A DNA stretch of 34,127 bases from Defluviitalea raffinosedens (GCF_016908775.1 NZ_JAFBEP010000028.1:1-34127); one strand, 5' to 3'. Numbered from the stretch's first letter, positions 7,482-15,936 are shown. Made by a program: numbers and translations. The notes: generated from the letters alone by a model not told the origin.

Positions 7482-7512
7482 AAGTATGTATAGGTCTAAA
7501 GTAAAATATACA
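7482..7512 (-). promoter_or_regulatory. Putative forespore (SigG/SigF-type) promoter of the SASP gene
   Basis: On the minus strand TGTATA (7507-7512) is followed after 18 bp by CATACTT (7482-7488). Each differs by one base from the forespore consensus (GNATA and CATACTA). It fits the expected forespore expression of SASPs. Confidence 0.6.
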
Positions 7513-7541
7513 TTAGAATTGGAAAATGTTTCGAAAAATAT

Positions 7542-7570
7542 TTGACATATTCAAAATTGAGTGATATTAT
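7542..7570 (+). promoter_or_regulatory. Sigma-A promoter of the asd-dapA-dapB operon
   Basis: TTGACA (7542-7547), 17 bp, TATTAT (7565-7570). It lies just before the first base of the lysine riboswitch. Confidence 0.88.
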
Positions 7571-7588
7571 ATATAAAACTTCATAAGC

Positions 7589-7777
7589 TTCACAGGATAG
7601 AGGCGCATTTTTCAAGAGTATATATATGGATGTATGTAGGTACAGATGAAGTATATAGAAAGGGGAAAATGCCGAAGGAGAAAAATCCTGCAGTTTTTCG
7701 TCCTGGTTTTGCAGTGAATAACTGCACGACTGTCATCAGTAGTGTTATAATATTACTGATGGAGAGCTATCTGTGAA
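7589..7777 (+). promoter_or_regulatory. Lysine riboswitch (L-box)
   Basis: Conserved L-box blocks occur in order: GGATAGAGGCGC (7595-7606), AAGAGTA, GCCGAAGG (7671-7678), GACTGTCATCAGT, and ACTGATGGAGAGCTATC. Stem P1 pairs TTCACAGGATAG (7589-7600) with CTATCTGTGAA (7767-7777). Lysine binding should hold P1 closed and allow the downstream terminator to form. An ORF of 71 codons overlapping the aptamer is a false ORF. Confidence 0.96.
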
Positions 7778-7826
7778 AGGGTTTGTATTTGGTTATATAG
7801 ATTTATATAGCTGCTATACAATCACA

Positions 7827-7858
7827 TTCACAGTTGGCTCATGCCAGCTTTTTTATTT
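7827..7858 (+). terminator. Riboswitch expression platform terminator
   Basis: Stem AGTTGGC (7832-7838) with GCCAGCT (7843-7849), loop TCAT, then a T-run. The preceding TTCACAG (7827-7833) is complementary to CTGTGAA (7771-7777) of P1. When lysine is low, those two can pair as an antiterminator. This mutual exclusion is read from the sequence; the mechanism is the known one for L-boxes. Confidence 0.88.
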
Positions 7859-7916
7859 TCCCAAAATTATTAAACAAACATTAAATGATTTTAAATAAAT
7901 TTAAGGAGGATTATTA

Positions 7917-8912
7917 ATGAAAAAGATTAATTTAGCTGTTGTGGGTGCTACTGGAATGGTTGGAAGGACTTTTCTAAAGGTACTTGAAGAAAAAGATCTC
8001 CCAATCGAAAACTTTTATCTTTTTGCTTCAGCGCGTTCCGCTGGAAGCAAATTGACTTTTAAAGGTAAAGAATACACAGTTGAAGAATTGACTGAAACCT
8101 CTTTCGACCGCGGAATCGATATTGCTCTATTTTCAGCCGGGGGGGGTACCAGTCTCAAATACGCTCCAATTGCTGCCAGCAAAGGCTGTGTTGTAGTAGA
8201 TAACAGCTCTGCCTGGAGAATGGATCCTGAAGTGCCTCTTGTAGTTCCTGAAGTTAATCCTGAAGATATTAAACTCAATAAAGGAATCATTGCTAATCCA
8301 AATTGCTCTACGATTCAGGCAGTTGTAGCATTAAAACCTTTACATGAATATTATACTATTAAACGCATTGTTTATTCAACTTATCAGGCAGTTTCCGGTG
8401 CAGGTATGGGTGGCTGGACAGATCTTGAAGAAGGACTAAAAGGAAACCCTCCAAAGAAATTTCCTCATCCGATAGCTAATAACTGTCTTCCACATATAGA
8501 CGTGTTTACAGAGAATGGTTATACAAAAGAAGAAATTAAAATGATTCAGGAAACAAGAAAAATTCTTCATGACAACAATTTAAGAATTACGGCTACTACA
8601 GTTCGTGTACCTGTATTTAACAGCCATAGTGAATCTATTAATGTTGAATTTGAAAAGCCTTTTGAACTTAATGAATTAGTAGAAGTCTTGAAAAAAGCAC
8701 CTGGAGTCGTTGTACAGGATGATCCGGCAAATAATGTATATCCTCTGGCTGCTAATGCTACTGGAAAAGACGAAGTGTTTGTTGGACGAATTCGCAGAGA
8801 TGAAAGTGTTGAAAGCGGCGTGAACCTTTGGGTTGTTGCGGATAATATCAGAAAAGGTGCTGCATCTAATGCTGTTCAGATTGCAGAATTATTAATTAAA
8901 GACATGCAATAA
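7917..8912 (+). CDS. asd: Aspartate-semialdehyde dehydrogenase
   Basis: Converts aspartyl phosphate to aspartate semialdehyde with NADPH, the branch point to lysine/diaminopimelate, threonine and methionine. The 331-residue product has the NADP-binding VGATGMVGRTF start, the catalytic cysteine in NPNCST (Cys130), the GAGMGG loop and the RVPVFNSHSES block. AGGAGG precedes the ATG. First gene of a three-gene lysine operon under the L-box. Length and motifs are normal. Confidence 0.97.
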   Translation: MKKINLAVVGATGMVGRTFLKVLEEKDLPIENFYLFASARSAGSKLTFKGKEYTVEELTETSFDRGIDIALFSAGGGTSLKYAPIAASKGCVVVDNSSAWRMDPEVPLVVPEVNPEDIKLNKGIIANPNCSTIQAVVALKPLHEYYTIKRIVYSTYQAVSGAGMGGWTDLEEGLKGNPPKKFPHPIANNCLPHIDVFTENGYTKEEIKMIQETRKILHDNNLRITATTVRVPVFNSHSESINVEFEKPFELNELVEVLKKAPGVVVQDDPANNVYPLAANATGKDEVFVGRIRRDESVESGVNLWVVADNIRKGAASNAVQIAELLIKDMQ

Positions 8913-8927
8913 GAAAGGATGATTATT

Positions 8928-9812
8928 ATGGAGATTTTCAGAGGTTCTGGCGTTGCAATCGTTACCCCTTTTAAAGAAAACGGTGATATTAACTTTGATC
9001 TTCTCGGAGATCTTATAGAATTTCAAATTCAGAATCAGACTGATAGTATCATTATCTGTGGTACCACTGGAGAATCTTCTACTTTAAATGATCATGAGCA
9101 TTTAGAATGTATTCGATATACTGTGGATAGGGTAAATAAACGGGTTCCCGTTATAGCCGGAACAGGCAGTAATGATACTGAATATGGTGTTTTTTTGACC
9201 AAAAAAGCAAAAGAATTAGGGGCGGATGCCTGCCTTCTGGTTACTCCGTACTATAATAAAACCACTCAAAAGGGGCTAATAGAACATTATACTTACATTG
9301 CTAAAAAAGTAGATATTCCTCTTATTTTATATAATGTTCCTTCAAGGACCGGCTTGAATATTACTCCAAAAACCGCTTATGAATTATCTAAAATAGATAC
9401 AATTGTAGCAATTAAAGAAGCCAGTGGAAATATTTCTCAAGTTGCAGAAATAATTAATTTATGCGAAGATAAATTAGATGTATATTCCGGAAACGACGAT
9501 CAAATCGTTCCCATCCTTTCTCTGGGCGGAAAAGGTGTCATATCTGTTCTTGCAAATGTAGCACCAAAGCAAACCCATGATATGGTTATGGAATATTTAA
9601 ACGGAAACGTTGAAGAAAGCAGAAAAATTCAGATTCAAATGATTCCTTTAGTAAAAGCTCTATTTTCTGAAGTAAATCCTATTCCGGTTAAGGCAGCGCT
9701 GGAACTTATAGGCTATCCTGTTGGTGCTTGCAGAATGCCTCTTACTACTATCGAAGATGATCATTTAGAACTACTGAAAAAAGAAATGAAAAACGCAGGA
9801 TTACTTGGATAG
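8928..9812 (+). CDS. dapA: 4-hydroxy-tetrahydrodipicolinate synthase
   Basis: Condenses pyruvate with aspartate semialdehyde, the first committed step to diaminopimelate, lysine and, in sporulating cells, dipicolinate. The 294-residue TIM-barrel protein has CGTTGESSTL near the N-terminus, Tyr135 in YNVPSRTG and the Schiff-base Lys163 in IKEASGN. An upstream in-frame ATG at 8919 sits directly on the Shine-Dalgarno (AAAGGA), so the ATG at 8928, 8 bases after it, is preferred. It lies 15 bases after asd. Confidence 0.97.
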   Translation: MEIFRGSGVAIVTPFKENGDINFDLLGDLIEFQIQNQTDSIIICGTTGESSTLNDHEHLECIRYTVDRVNKRVPVIAGTGSNDTEYGVFLTKKAKELGADACLLVTPYYNKTTQKGLIEHYTYIAKKVDIPLILYNVPSRTGLNITPKTAYELSKIDTIVAIKEASGNISQVAEIINLCEDKLDVYSGNDDQIVPILSLGGKGVISVLANVAPKQTHDMVMEYLNGNVEESRKIQIQMIPLVKALFSEVNPIPVKAALELIGYPVGACRMPLTTIEDDHLELLKKEMKNAGLLG

Positions 9813-9815
9813 ACT

Positions 9816-9851
9816 AAAAAGTGCAGAGGTATTTTTCCCCTGCACTTTTTT
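9816..9851 (+). terminator. Hairpin terminator between dapA and dapB
   Basis: A strong stem (AAAAAGTGCAG... 9816-9828 with CCCCTGCACTTTTT 9837-9850) followed by T residues sits directly between two genes of one pathway. It could reduce dapB transcript relative to asd-dapA. No promoter is evident after it, so dapB must rely on read-through. Confidence 0.75.
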
Positions 9852-9867
9852 CGAAAGGAGATTATAT

Positions 9868-10626
9868 ATGATAAAAATCATTATGCACGGCTGTAACGGA
9901 AAAATGGGTCAAGTCATTTCTTCACTGGTTGATGACAGTGAAGATTGCATGATCGCGGCAGGAATTGATCCGAATGTAAGCAAATCAAATCCCTATCCGG
10001 TTTTCAACAAAATTGATGACTGCGATATTCATGCGGATGTAATCATCGACTTTTCTACTGCAACGGCGGTGAAACCTCTGTTAGAATATGCCCTTGTAAA
10101 ACAGCTTCCTGTGGTTATATGTACTACAGGATTGTCAGAAGACATGATAGACCTTATTAAAAAATCCGCAAAGAAAATCCCCATTTTCTTTTCTGCCAAT
10201 ATGTCCCTCGGAATTAATTTATTAATCAGCCTTGTAAAACGTGCATCTGAAATACTATCTGATGCGAATTTCGATATTGAAATTATTGAAAAGCATCATA
10301 ACCAAAAAATAGATGCTCCCAGTGGCACTGCCCTTGCATTGGCAGATGCCATCAACGAGGCATTGGATCATCAATACACATACAAGTATGATCGTCATTC
10401 TGAGCGCAAAAAACGCGACAAGAAAGAAATAGGTATTCATGCTGTAAGAGGCGGTACTATTGTGGGTGAACACTCTGTCATTTTTGCCGGAAAAGATGAA
10501 ATCATTGAATTAAATCATACAGCAATGTCAAAAGAGGTGTTTGCTGTAGGCGCCCTAAAAGCCGCAAAATTCTTAGCAGGTAAAGCTCCTGGATTATATA
10601 ATATGGATCATCTGATTAATCAATAA
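9868..10626 (+). CDS. dapB: 4-hydroxy-tetrahydrodipicolinate reductase
   Basis: Reduces the DapA product with NAD(P)H on the way to diaminopimelate and lysine. The 252-residue protein has an N-terminal nucleotide-binding loop (HGCNGKMGQ), the FSANMSLGINL segment and the signature EIIEKHHNQKIDAPSGTA. The reading frame is open back to 9805, but the ATG at 9868 follows AAAGGAG at 7 bases and begins at the conserved start (MIKIIMHG), while the extra residues come from the upstream hairpin. Last gene of the L-box operon. Confidence 0.97.
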   Translation: MIKIIMHGCNGKMGQVISSLVDDSEDCMIAAGIDPNVSKSNPYPVFNKIDDCDIHADVIIDFSTATAVKPLLEYALVKQLPVVICTTGLSEDMIDLIKKSAKKIPIFFSANMSLGINLLISLVKRASEILSDANFDIEIIEKHHNQKIDAPSGTALALADAINEALDHQYTYKYDRHSERKKRDKKEIGIHAVRGGTIVGEHSVIFAGKDEIIELNHTAMSKEVFAVGALKAAKFLAGKAPGLYNMDHLINQ

Positions 10627-10628
10627 AT

Positions 10629-10656
10629 AAGGAACGCCCTCAGGCGTTCCTTTAAA
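10629..10656. terminator. Bidirectional terminator between dapB and the adenosyltransferase gene
   Basis: Perfect 10-bp stem AAGGAACGCC (10629-10638) with GGCGTTCCTT (10643-10652), loop CTCA. It ends two convergent operons and overlaps the stop codon of the minus-strand gene. The flanking A/T-runs are short. Confidence 0.85.
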
Positions 10657-11182
10657 ATTCTATTCCTTTTCTTGCTGCAATTCCTTGATTAAAAGGATGT
10701 TTAACTGCTTTGATTTCAGATATGTAATCTGCTCTTTCTTTAACCCCTTCTGGAAGTCTTCTCCCCGTAAGTATGACTTCTATTTCTTGCGGCTTACGGT
10801 CTAACAGATCACATATTTCCTTTTCGCTGATTATATTATTTTCTATCGTTGCTAATACCTCATCTAATATGAGTATGTCACATTCTCTTGTATCCAGGAC
10901 TTTCTTAGCAAAATTAATGCCATTTATAATTTCCGTTTTTAATTCTTTCTTTTCTTCTTCATTGAGATTCCAGAAAAAATCCCGGGGCTTTTCAAAACGA
11001 AATACCTTAAAATCTGGTTCCAACTTTTTTAATGTTTCAAGTTCTCCAGTCGAAGAAGATTTTAAGAACTGTATCATAATCACTTTTAAGCCTTGTCCAA
11101 TAGCCCTTATTCCTTGTCCAATGGCTGCCGTTGTTTTACCTTTTCCTTCGCCGTAATAAACTTGAATCAATCCTAAATTCAT
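10652..11182 (-). CDS. cobO: Cob(I)alamin / cob(I)yrinate adenosyltransferase
   Basis: Transfers the 5'-deoxyadenosyl group of ATP to reduced corrinoids, making adenosylcobalamin. The 176-residue protein matches the CobO/BtuR (CobA) family: an N-terminal P-loop GEGKGKTTAAIGQ, then VIMIQFLKS, DILILDEVLATIE and ILTGRRLPEG. An alternative GTG start at 11191 exists; the ATG at 11182 is 6 bases after GAGGTG and is preferred. It forms its own transcription unit with promoter 11203-11231. Adenosylcobalamin is the cofactor of the class II ribonucleotide reductase encoded at 12979-15927. Confidence 0.93.
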   Translation of the reverse strand: MNLGLIQVYYGEGKGKTTAAIGQGIRAIGQGLKVIMIQFLKSSSTGELETLKKLEPDFKVFRFEKPRDFFWNLNEEEKKELKTEIINGINFAKKVLDTRECDILILDEVLATIENNIISEKEICDLLDRKPQEIEVILTGRRLPEGVKERADYISEIKAVKHPFNQGIAARKGIEF

Positions 11183-11202
11183 CGTTTTCACCTCACCTTC
11201 CC

Positions 11203-11231
11203 ATTATAGTATTATGTTCCTACGATTTCAA
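11203..11231 (-). promoter_or_regulatory. Sigma-A promoter of cobO
   Basis: TTGAAA (11226-11231), 17 bp, TATAAT (11203-11208) on the minus strand. No cobalamin riboswitch is visible: only about 20 bases separate this promoter from the start codon. Confidence 0.75.
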
Positions 11232-11257
11232 TTATAATTTCATATCTTTGTCCATAA

Positions 11258-11297
11258 CAAAGAAAAACATCTTTTTATAATCAGAATAAAAAGATGT
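11258..11297 (-). terminator. Terminator of the Mur-like/SSB operon
   Basis: A 12-bp stem, ACATCTTTTTAT (11267-11278) with ATAAAAAGATGT (11286-11297), is followed on the minus strand by TTTTCTTTG. It separates the SSB-like gene from cobO. Confidence 0.85.
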
Positions 11298-11314
11298 CTT
11301 TCATGTTCCTGTCA

Positions 11315-12046
11315 TTATGAATTGCTTAAATCATTGATAATTTCATCTTGCTTATTATTATCTTGATCTATTTCCATTTTTGAAATGGAAACCTCATAAG
11401 CAACCTTAGAAATCACTTCTCCACTCTCCAGCTTCTTTTGGTAACTTCGACTCTGAATTCTTCCCCATACTTTTAAATGATCCCCTACTTTCAAATACTG
11501 TGCGTATTTTGCATTTCTTCCCCAGGCAATGCAGGGAATATAATCGGACTTATGATAGGATCGATTAACAGCAAGCAACATATCTGTTATTTCCCTTCCA
11601 AAAGGGGTTGTTCTGTAAATGGGATCTTTGCAGATGAAACCATCCAGGAATATTTGATTGACATATTTTATTTCATCCTGATTTTCCAAAAATTTGATAT
11701 CAAGTGTAAAAATCGTAAGAATCAATCGGTTTTTACCTTGATCATATTGATTGTACGAACGAAACTGTCCCTGGATTTCAACGACCTCATTTAACAATTC
11801 TTTCTTATCCGCCAGAAGACGTTCCGAAATCGTTACAGGAAGTGTATCTGAAATCTCACTTAAGCGAGGTATCTCTACTAAAAAAGTATAAAACCCCTCT
11901 CCATAAACTCGATGGCTAAATTTGATATCTTCAACCACTTTCCCTACAATCGTTACCTGGTTGTTTTGCACAAGATGCTCAGTCACTACTCTCACCTCTC
12001 CCTTATTATCCTTATGTTCTTTAATTGCTTTTTCTATCATTATCAT
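11315..12046 (-). CDS. SSB-like protein with two OB-fold regions
   Basis: The 243-residue protein looks like a duplicated single-stranded DNA-binding protein. Region 1 (about 26-120) has NNQVTIVGKVVED and a run of alternating strands. Region 2 (about 124-228) has VNQIFLDGFICKDPIYRTTPFG, then IPCIAWGRNAKYAQYLKVGD and the LKVWGRIQSR strand typical of SSB proteins. A short acidic tail follows. It is longer than a standard SSB (about 150) and lacks the usual DDDIPF tip. It probably binds nucleic acid; whether it is the main SSB is unlikely. It is the second gene of an operon, 22 bases after a Mur-ligase-like gene. Confidence 0.8.
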   Translation of the reverse strand: MIMIEKAIKEHKDNKGEVRVVTEHLVQNNQVTIVGKVVEDIKFSHRVYGEGFYTFLVEIPRLSEISDTLPVTISERLLADKKELLNEVVEIQGQFRSYNQYDQGKNRLILTIFTLDIKFLENQDEIKYVNQIFLDGFICKDPIYRTTPFGREITDMLLAVNRSYHKSDYIPCIAWGRNAKYAQYLKVGDHLKVWGRIQSRSYQKKLESGEVISKVAYEVSISKMEIDQDNNKQDEIINDLSNS

Positions 12047-12068
12047 CTTTATTCCCTATTTTCTCTTT

Positions 12069-12740
12069 TTAGAAGTATTTTTTTATAAGTATTTTATTCG
12101 GAATCGCAACATCATTAATCAATGCAGCAGTAATAGCTGCCAACGCACTATAAACTTCCTGATCGTTTTTGAGAGGTAATGTAACAGAAAACTCCTGGGG
12201 TTCCAATTCTCTGCCGCTGAAAGTTGTTATCGTCCTTTGCACACAACATTGAACCCGTCTGCTAAACTCGTCCTCCTGTATACTGGAAGCCGTTATACTT
12301 GCTTTGGGATTAAAGCCATAAGTAATCAAATGAGTTTTATTACCCTTTAATAATTTAAATACACTTCTGTCATCTACATTGACTATACTTACAGCATCTT
12401 TAGCCAGTGTAAAAAAAAGTTTTCTCTCTTCAGAATACAAGGCATTGTAGTTATAATCTTCCTCAGTTCTTCCCATGGTGTAGATCAGAACATCAAAATC
12501 AACATTGGAAAACCAGTTGTTAACAAGCCCTTCTTCGGTAATTTTAACAATAAGCATTTCTATATTACTTTTACTTAATGCGTGAATATACTCTTGAAAA
12601 GTAATTTCTTTATTATGAAGCCAAGTACTTAAGTTCTCTTTAAGTACACTGACTTTCATTCCCGAACTTTTACACAATTGAGCCAAAAGATTAACAGCAG
12701 CCGTTTTTCCATGGTTTCCAAGTATGCCTACTTTCACCAT
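12069..12740 (-). CDS. Stand-alone Mur-ligase-like ATP-binding domain
   Basis: The 223-residue product starts MVKVGILGNHGKTAAVNLL, aligning with the GxTGTNGKTT P-loop of Mur ligases and folylpolyglutamate synthase. It also contains IVNVDDRSVFKLL and LITYGFNPKASITASS, which match the central domain of MurE-like enzymes. The substrate-recognition N-terminal domain and the C-terminal ligase domain are absent; it ends ILIKKYF. The second threonine of the P-loop is alanine. It may be a degenerate or repurposed nucleotide-binding protein rather than an active ligase. AAGGAG lies before the ATG. It is the first gene of an operon with the SSB-like gene and is divergent from nrdJ. Confidence 0.75.
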   Translation of the reverse strand: MVKVGILGNHGKTAAVNLLAQLCKSSGMKVSVLKENLSTWLHNKEITFQEYIHALSKSNIEMLIVKITEEGLVNNWFSNVDFDVLIYTMGRTEEDYNYNALYSEERKLFFTLAKDAVSIVNVDDRSVFKLLKGNKTHLITYGFNPKASITASSIQEDEFSRRVQCCVQRTITTFSGRELEPQEFSVTLPLKNDQEVYSALAAITAALINDVAIPNKILIKKYF

Positions 12741-12902
12741 ATAAAAGCTCCTTTTTTGTCAAAATTCGATACTACTAGTTTTCGTATTATGACTTATAGT
12801 TATGTATATATTTCGTCAAAATCTGTCTTGAATTTCTGACTATATATGAATCAATTGGTAAAGTGGATAGAACCAAAAAAGCAACTATTTAAATGAAATA
12901 TC

Positions 12903-12949
12903 GAACTAGATATTGCATATTTTTAAAATAATGATACAATATATAGTAC
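12903..12949 (+). promoter_or_regulatory. Two candidate NrdR boxes over the nrdJ promoter
   Basis: Compared with the 16-bp NrdR consensus (ACACWATATATWGTGT), box 2 (12934-12949, ATACAATATATAGTAC) matches at about 13 positions and box 1 (12903-12918, GAACTAGATATTGCAT) at about 11. Their starts are 31 bp apart, three helical turns, the known tandem arrangement. Box 1 covers the -35 and box 2 covers the -10 of the promoter. This predicts repression of nrdJ by NrdR with ATP/dATP sensing. Confidence 0.6.
12913..12940 (+). promoter_or_regulatory. Sigma-A promoter of nrdJ
   Basis: TTGCAT (12913-12918), 16 bp, TACAAT (12935-12940). It lies about 40 bp before the chosen start codon and inside the candidate NrdR boxes. 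Confidence 0.65.
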
Positions 12950-12978
12950 ACTATATCCAAATTGTGGAGGAAGCAATA

Positions 12979-15927
12979 ATGAATCTTAGTAATTTACTTT
13001 TTCGCCATTACACAAAAGAATTAGAAAACTCATCTAAAACAGTTTATGATTTATTTCAATGGAAAACCGTTGATATAAGAATCATGGACTATAATACAGG
13101 AAAAGTCATAACCAATATGGAAAATGTCGAATTTCCTGAGCACTATTCGCAATCTGCCTGCGATATTATTGCGAGTAAATATTTTAGAAAAAAAGGAGTC
13201 CCTAACGACAGAGGATATGAATACTCCTTAAAACAAGTAGTACATAGAATGGTATCCTTCTGGGTAGAAGCAGCTCTTAACGAAGGTTTATTCGATGAAA
13301 GCAAAAAAAGTATTGTCTACGATGAATTGGCATTTATGATGCTGAATCAGATGTGGGCACCCAACAGTCCTCAGTGGTTCAATACAGGATTAAAAATGTC
13401 ATATGGCATCGATGGACCTCCTCAAGGACACTATTATTATGATGAACATTTAAAAGATGTGGTGTTAGCAAAGGATGCTTATACAAGAACTCAAGGATCC
13501 GCCTGTTTTATCGTAAGTGTCGAAGACTCATTGCTGGGAGATAAATCTCTGACAGATCAACTGGTCACTGAAACTCGCCTGTTTAAATACGGTTCTGGAG
13601 TTGGAAGCAACTGGTCTTCTATCAGGGCAAAAGGAGAACCCCTGTCAGGAGGAGGAAAATCCTCAGGACTTTTAAGCTTCTTAAAAGTATTCGACCGTAA
13701 TGCTGGTGCCATCAAATCCGGTGGAACCACCAGAAGAGCTGCAAAAATGAATGTATTAGACATCGACCACCCTGAAATTGAAAATTTTATAACCTGGAAA
13801 GCAAAAGAAGAAGATAAAGTGGTTGCCCTGGGCAAAATGGGATACTCTACTCACTTTGACGGGGAAGCTTATGAAACCGTATCCGGTCAAAACGCAAACA
13901 ATTCTGTGCGTATAACGGATCAATTTATGAATTTATTAAGCGATAAAGATGCTACATGGACTTTGAAAGGAAGAATTGATTCCAGTATCAATTGCGAAGT
14001 GCCTGTTGCAAAACTTTGGAATGACATTGCTTACTCTGCGTGGCGATGCGGGGATCCTGGCGTTCAATTCGATGATACCATAAATGCCTGGCATACATGT
14101 CCTGCCGGAGAAGATGGAAAACTGAATGCAAAGCATAACAGAATCAATGCAAGCAATCCCTGTTCAGAATATATGTTTTTAGATGATACGGCATGTAATC
14201 TTGCAAGCATTAATATTGTAAAATACTATGATGCTGAAAACGATGTTTTTGATGTCGAAGGATACCTGCACACCATCAAAATGGTGCAAATTGTGCTGGA
14301 AGCAACCATCCACTGGGGACAATTCCCCACAAAGGATATTGCAAGAAAATCCTATCACTTCAGAACAACAGGCTTAGGTTTGACCAATCTCGGTGCACTC
14401 TTTATGTTAATGGCAAAACCTTACGATTCTGAAGAATCAAGAAATATCGCTGCTTCATTAATGAGTATATTGACAGGTTATTCCTATTATATTTCTTCTT
14501 TATTTGCCAAAGAAGTCGGGCCCTTTACTTATTTTGATATCAATAAAGAATCCATGCTTAGGGTAATTGGCAATCATGCGAAAGCTGCCAACTATGATGA
14601 ATGTGAAAAAGATTTCGAAGGCCTGAATTATAAGCCGATCGTAATAGACCATCAGCTTCTTGTTAAAGAAGGTTACAGAAATATATCGGACTGCCTAAAA
14701 GTGGTCTGGGAAAAAACATTAGAGAGCGGAAAAACCAATGGTTTCAGAAATGCACAAGTTTCTGTACTTGCTCCAACCGGGACCATTGCCTTTGCCATGG
14801 ACTGTGCAACAACTTCCGCTGAACCCTTCTTCAGCCATGTTGCCTATAAAAAGCTTGTTGGGGGCGGAAGTATGGAAATTATTAATCCAATCATCCCCAT
14901 AACCCTGAAAAAACTAGGATACACCAAAGAGCAAATTGACGACATTGTAAATTATGTCTTAAGAAAAGAAAGCAAAAATGGTTTTGACATTATCGTTGAT
15001 GGTAAAATTGAAGGGGCACCACACCTTAAAGAAGAACATTATCCTATATTTGACACGGCAAACCGCTGTGGTACAGGTAAGAGGTATATATCTCCTGAAG
15101 GCCATGTGAAAATGATGGGAGCATTAACACCTCATATTTCAGGTGCCATAAGTAAAACAGTTAATTTACCCAATGATGCCACTGTAGAAGATATTAAAAA
15201 TATTTATCTCTTATCATGGAAGCTAGGTGTTAAGGCTATTGCGCTTTACAGAGACGGCTGCAAAGCTTCACAGCCCCTTAACACAACGATTGATCAGGAG
15301 AAAGAAACAAAGATAGAAGATTTAACCTATCAAGAACTGCTGGAGTATGCAAAGAAAAAGCAATTTGAATATAAACCAGTCAGAATCAAACCAAGCGGCA
15401 TTCGTAAAGCCCATGTTCACGAAGCTGAAATAGGTGGTCTTAAACTATACATTACAACTTCTTTTTATGAAGATGGAAGACTTGGAGAAATATATGTGGC
15501 TGCCGGACGTCAGGGATCTCTTGTTAAAGGTTTGCTTGACAGTTTATCCACCACGATTTCAGAAATGCTTCAATACGGTGTTCCTGCTCAGGATATCGCA
15601 AAAATGTATCGTGGTCAGAAATATGAGCCCAGCGGTTTTATAGCACGTCATCCTTATATCAAAAGTGCAGATTCAATTTCAGATTTAATCAGTAAAATTA
15701 TTGAAATCGAATTAGGAGATTATTCTCATTGTCAGGTAAAGCCTGATGAAACTGATACAATATTGAATACCAAAATTGAACCAGTTACTCCTTCTCCAGG
15801 CAATTCAAGCAATAACCCTGAAATCATCTACGGAGAAGTTTGTGCCAACTGCAAAAGCACTAAATTAGTAAGAAACGGCACCTGTAAAGTATGTATGGAC
15901 TGCGGCACTACAACAGGATGTAGTTAA
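12979..15927 (+). CDS. nrdJ: Adenosylcobalamin-dependent (class II) ribonucleoside-diphosphate reductase
   Basis: Reduces ribonucleotides to deoxyribonucleotides using adenosylcobalamin to generate a thiyl radical, without oxygen requirement. The 982-residue protein has the RNR barrel with SACFIVSVEDSLL, the active-site NPCSEY (Cys395) and the APTGTIAFAMDC loop. A TSCPD-type domain follows (about 800-900), and a C-terminal cysteine cluster begins at Cys955 (CANC, CKVCMDCG, GCS). The frame is open from 12913, but that region holds the promoter; the ATG at 12979 follows TGGAGG at 8 bases. Single gene, probably under NrdR. Confidence 0.96.
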   Translation: MNLSNLLFRHYTKELENSSKTVYDLFQWKTVDIRIMDYNTGKVITNMENVEFPEHYSQSACDIIASKYFRKKGVPNDRGYEYSLKQVVHRMVSFWVEAALNEGLFDESKKSIVYDELAFMMLNQMWAPNSPQWFNTGLKMSYGIDGPPQGHYYYDEHLKDVVLAKDAYTRTQGSACFIVSVEDSLLGDKSLTDQLVTETRLFKYGSGVGSNWSSIRAKGEPLSGGGKSSGLLSFLKVFDRNAGAIKSGGTTRRAAKMNVLDIDHPEIENFITWKAKEEDKVVALGKMGYSTHFDGEAYETVSGQNANNSVRITDQFMNLLSDKDATWTLKGRIDSSINCEVPVAKLWNDIAYSAWRCGDPGVQFDDTINAWHTCPAGEDGKLNAKHNRINASNPCSEYMFLDDTACNLASINIVKYYDAENDVFDVEGYLHTIKMVQIVLEATIHWGQFPTKDIARKSYHFRTTGLGLTNLGALFMLMAKPYDSEESRNIAASLMSILTGYSYYISSLFAKEVGPFTYFDINKESMLRVIGNHAKAANYDECEKDFEGLNYKPIVIDHQLLVKEGYRNISDCLKVVWEKTLESGKTNGFRNAQVSVLAPTGTIAFAMDCATTSAEPFFSHVAYKKLVGGGSMEIINPIIPITLKKLGYTKEQIDDIVNYVLRKESKNGFDIIVDGKIEGAPHLKEEHYPIFDTANRCGTGKRYISPEGHVKMMGALTPHISGAISKTVNLPNDATVEDIKNIYLLSWKLGVKAIALYRDGCKASQPLNTTIDQEKETKIEDLTYQELLEYAKKKQFEYKPVRIKPSGIRKAHVHEAEIGGLKLYITTSFYEDGRLGEIYVAAGRQGSLVKGLLDSLSTTISEMLQYGVPAQDIAKMYRGQKYEPSGFIARHPYIKSADSISDLISKIIEIELGDYSHCQVKPDETDTILNTKIEPVTPSPGNSSNNPEIIYGEVCANCKSTKLVRNGTCKVCMDCGTTTGCS

Positions 15928-15936
15928 GAAATCATA

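Noticed and set aside
7561-7776. 71-codon plus-strand ORF upstream of asd
   Set aside because: It lies wholly within the lysine riboswitch aptamer and its promoter, with no ribosome site.
11192-11260. Cobalamin riboswitch before cobO
   Set aside because: The promoter-to-start distance is about 20 bases and no B12-box sequence is present.
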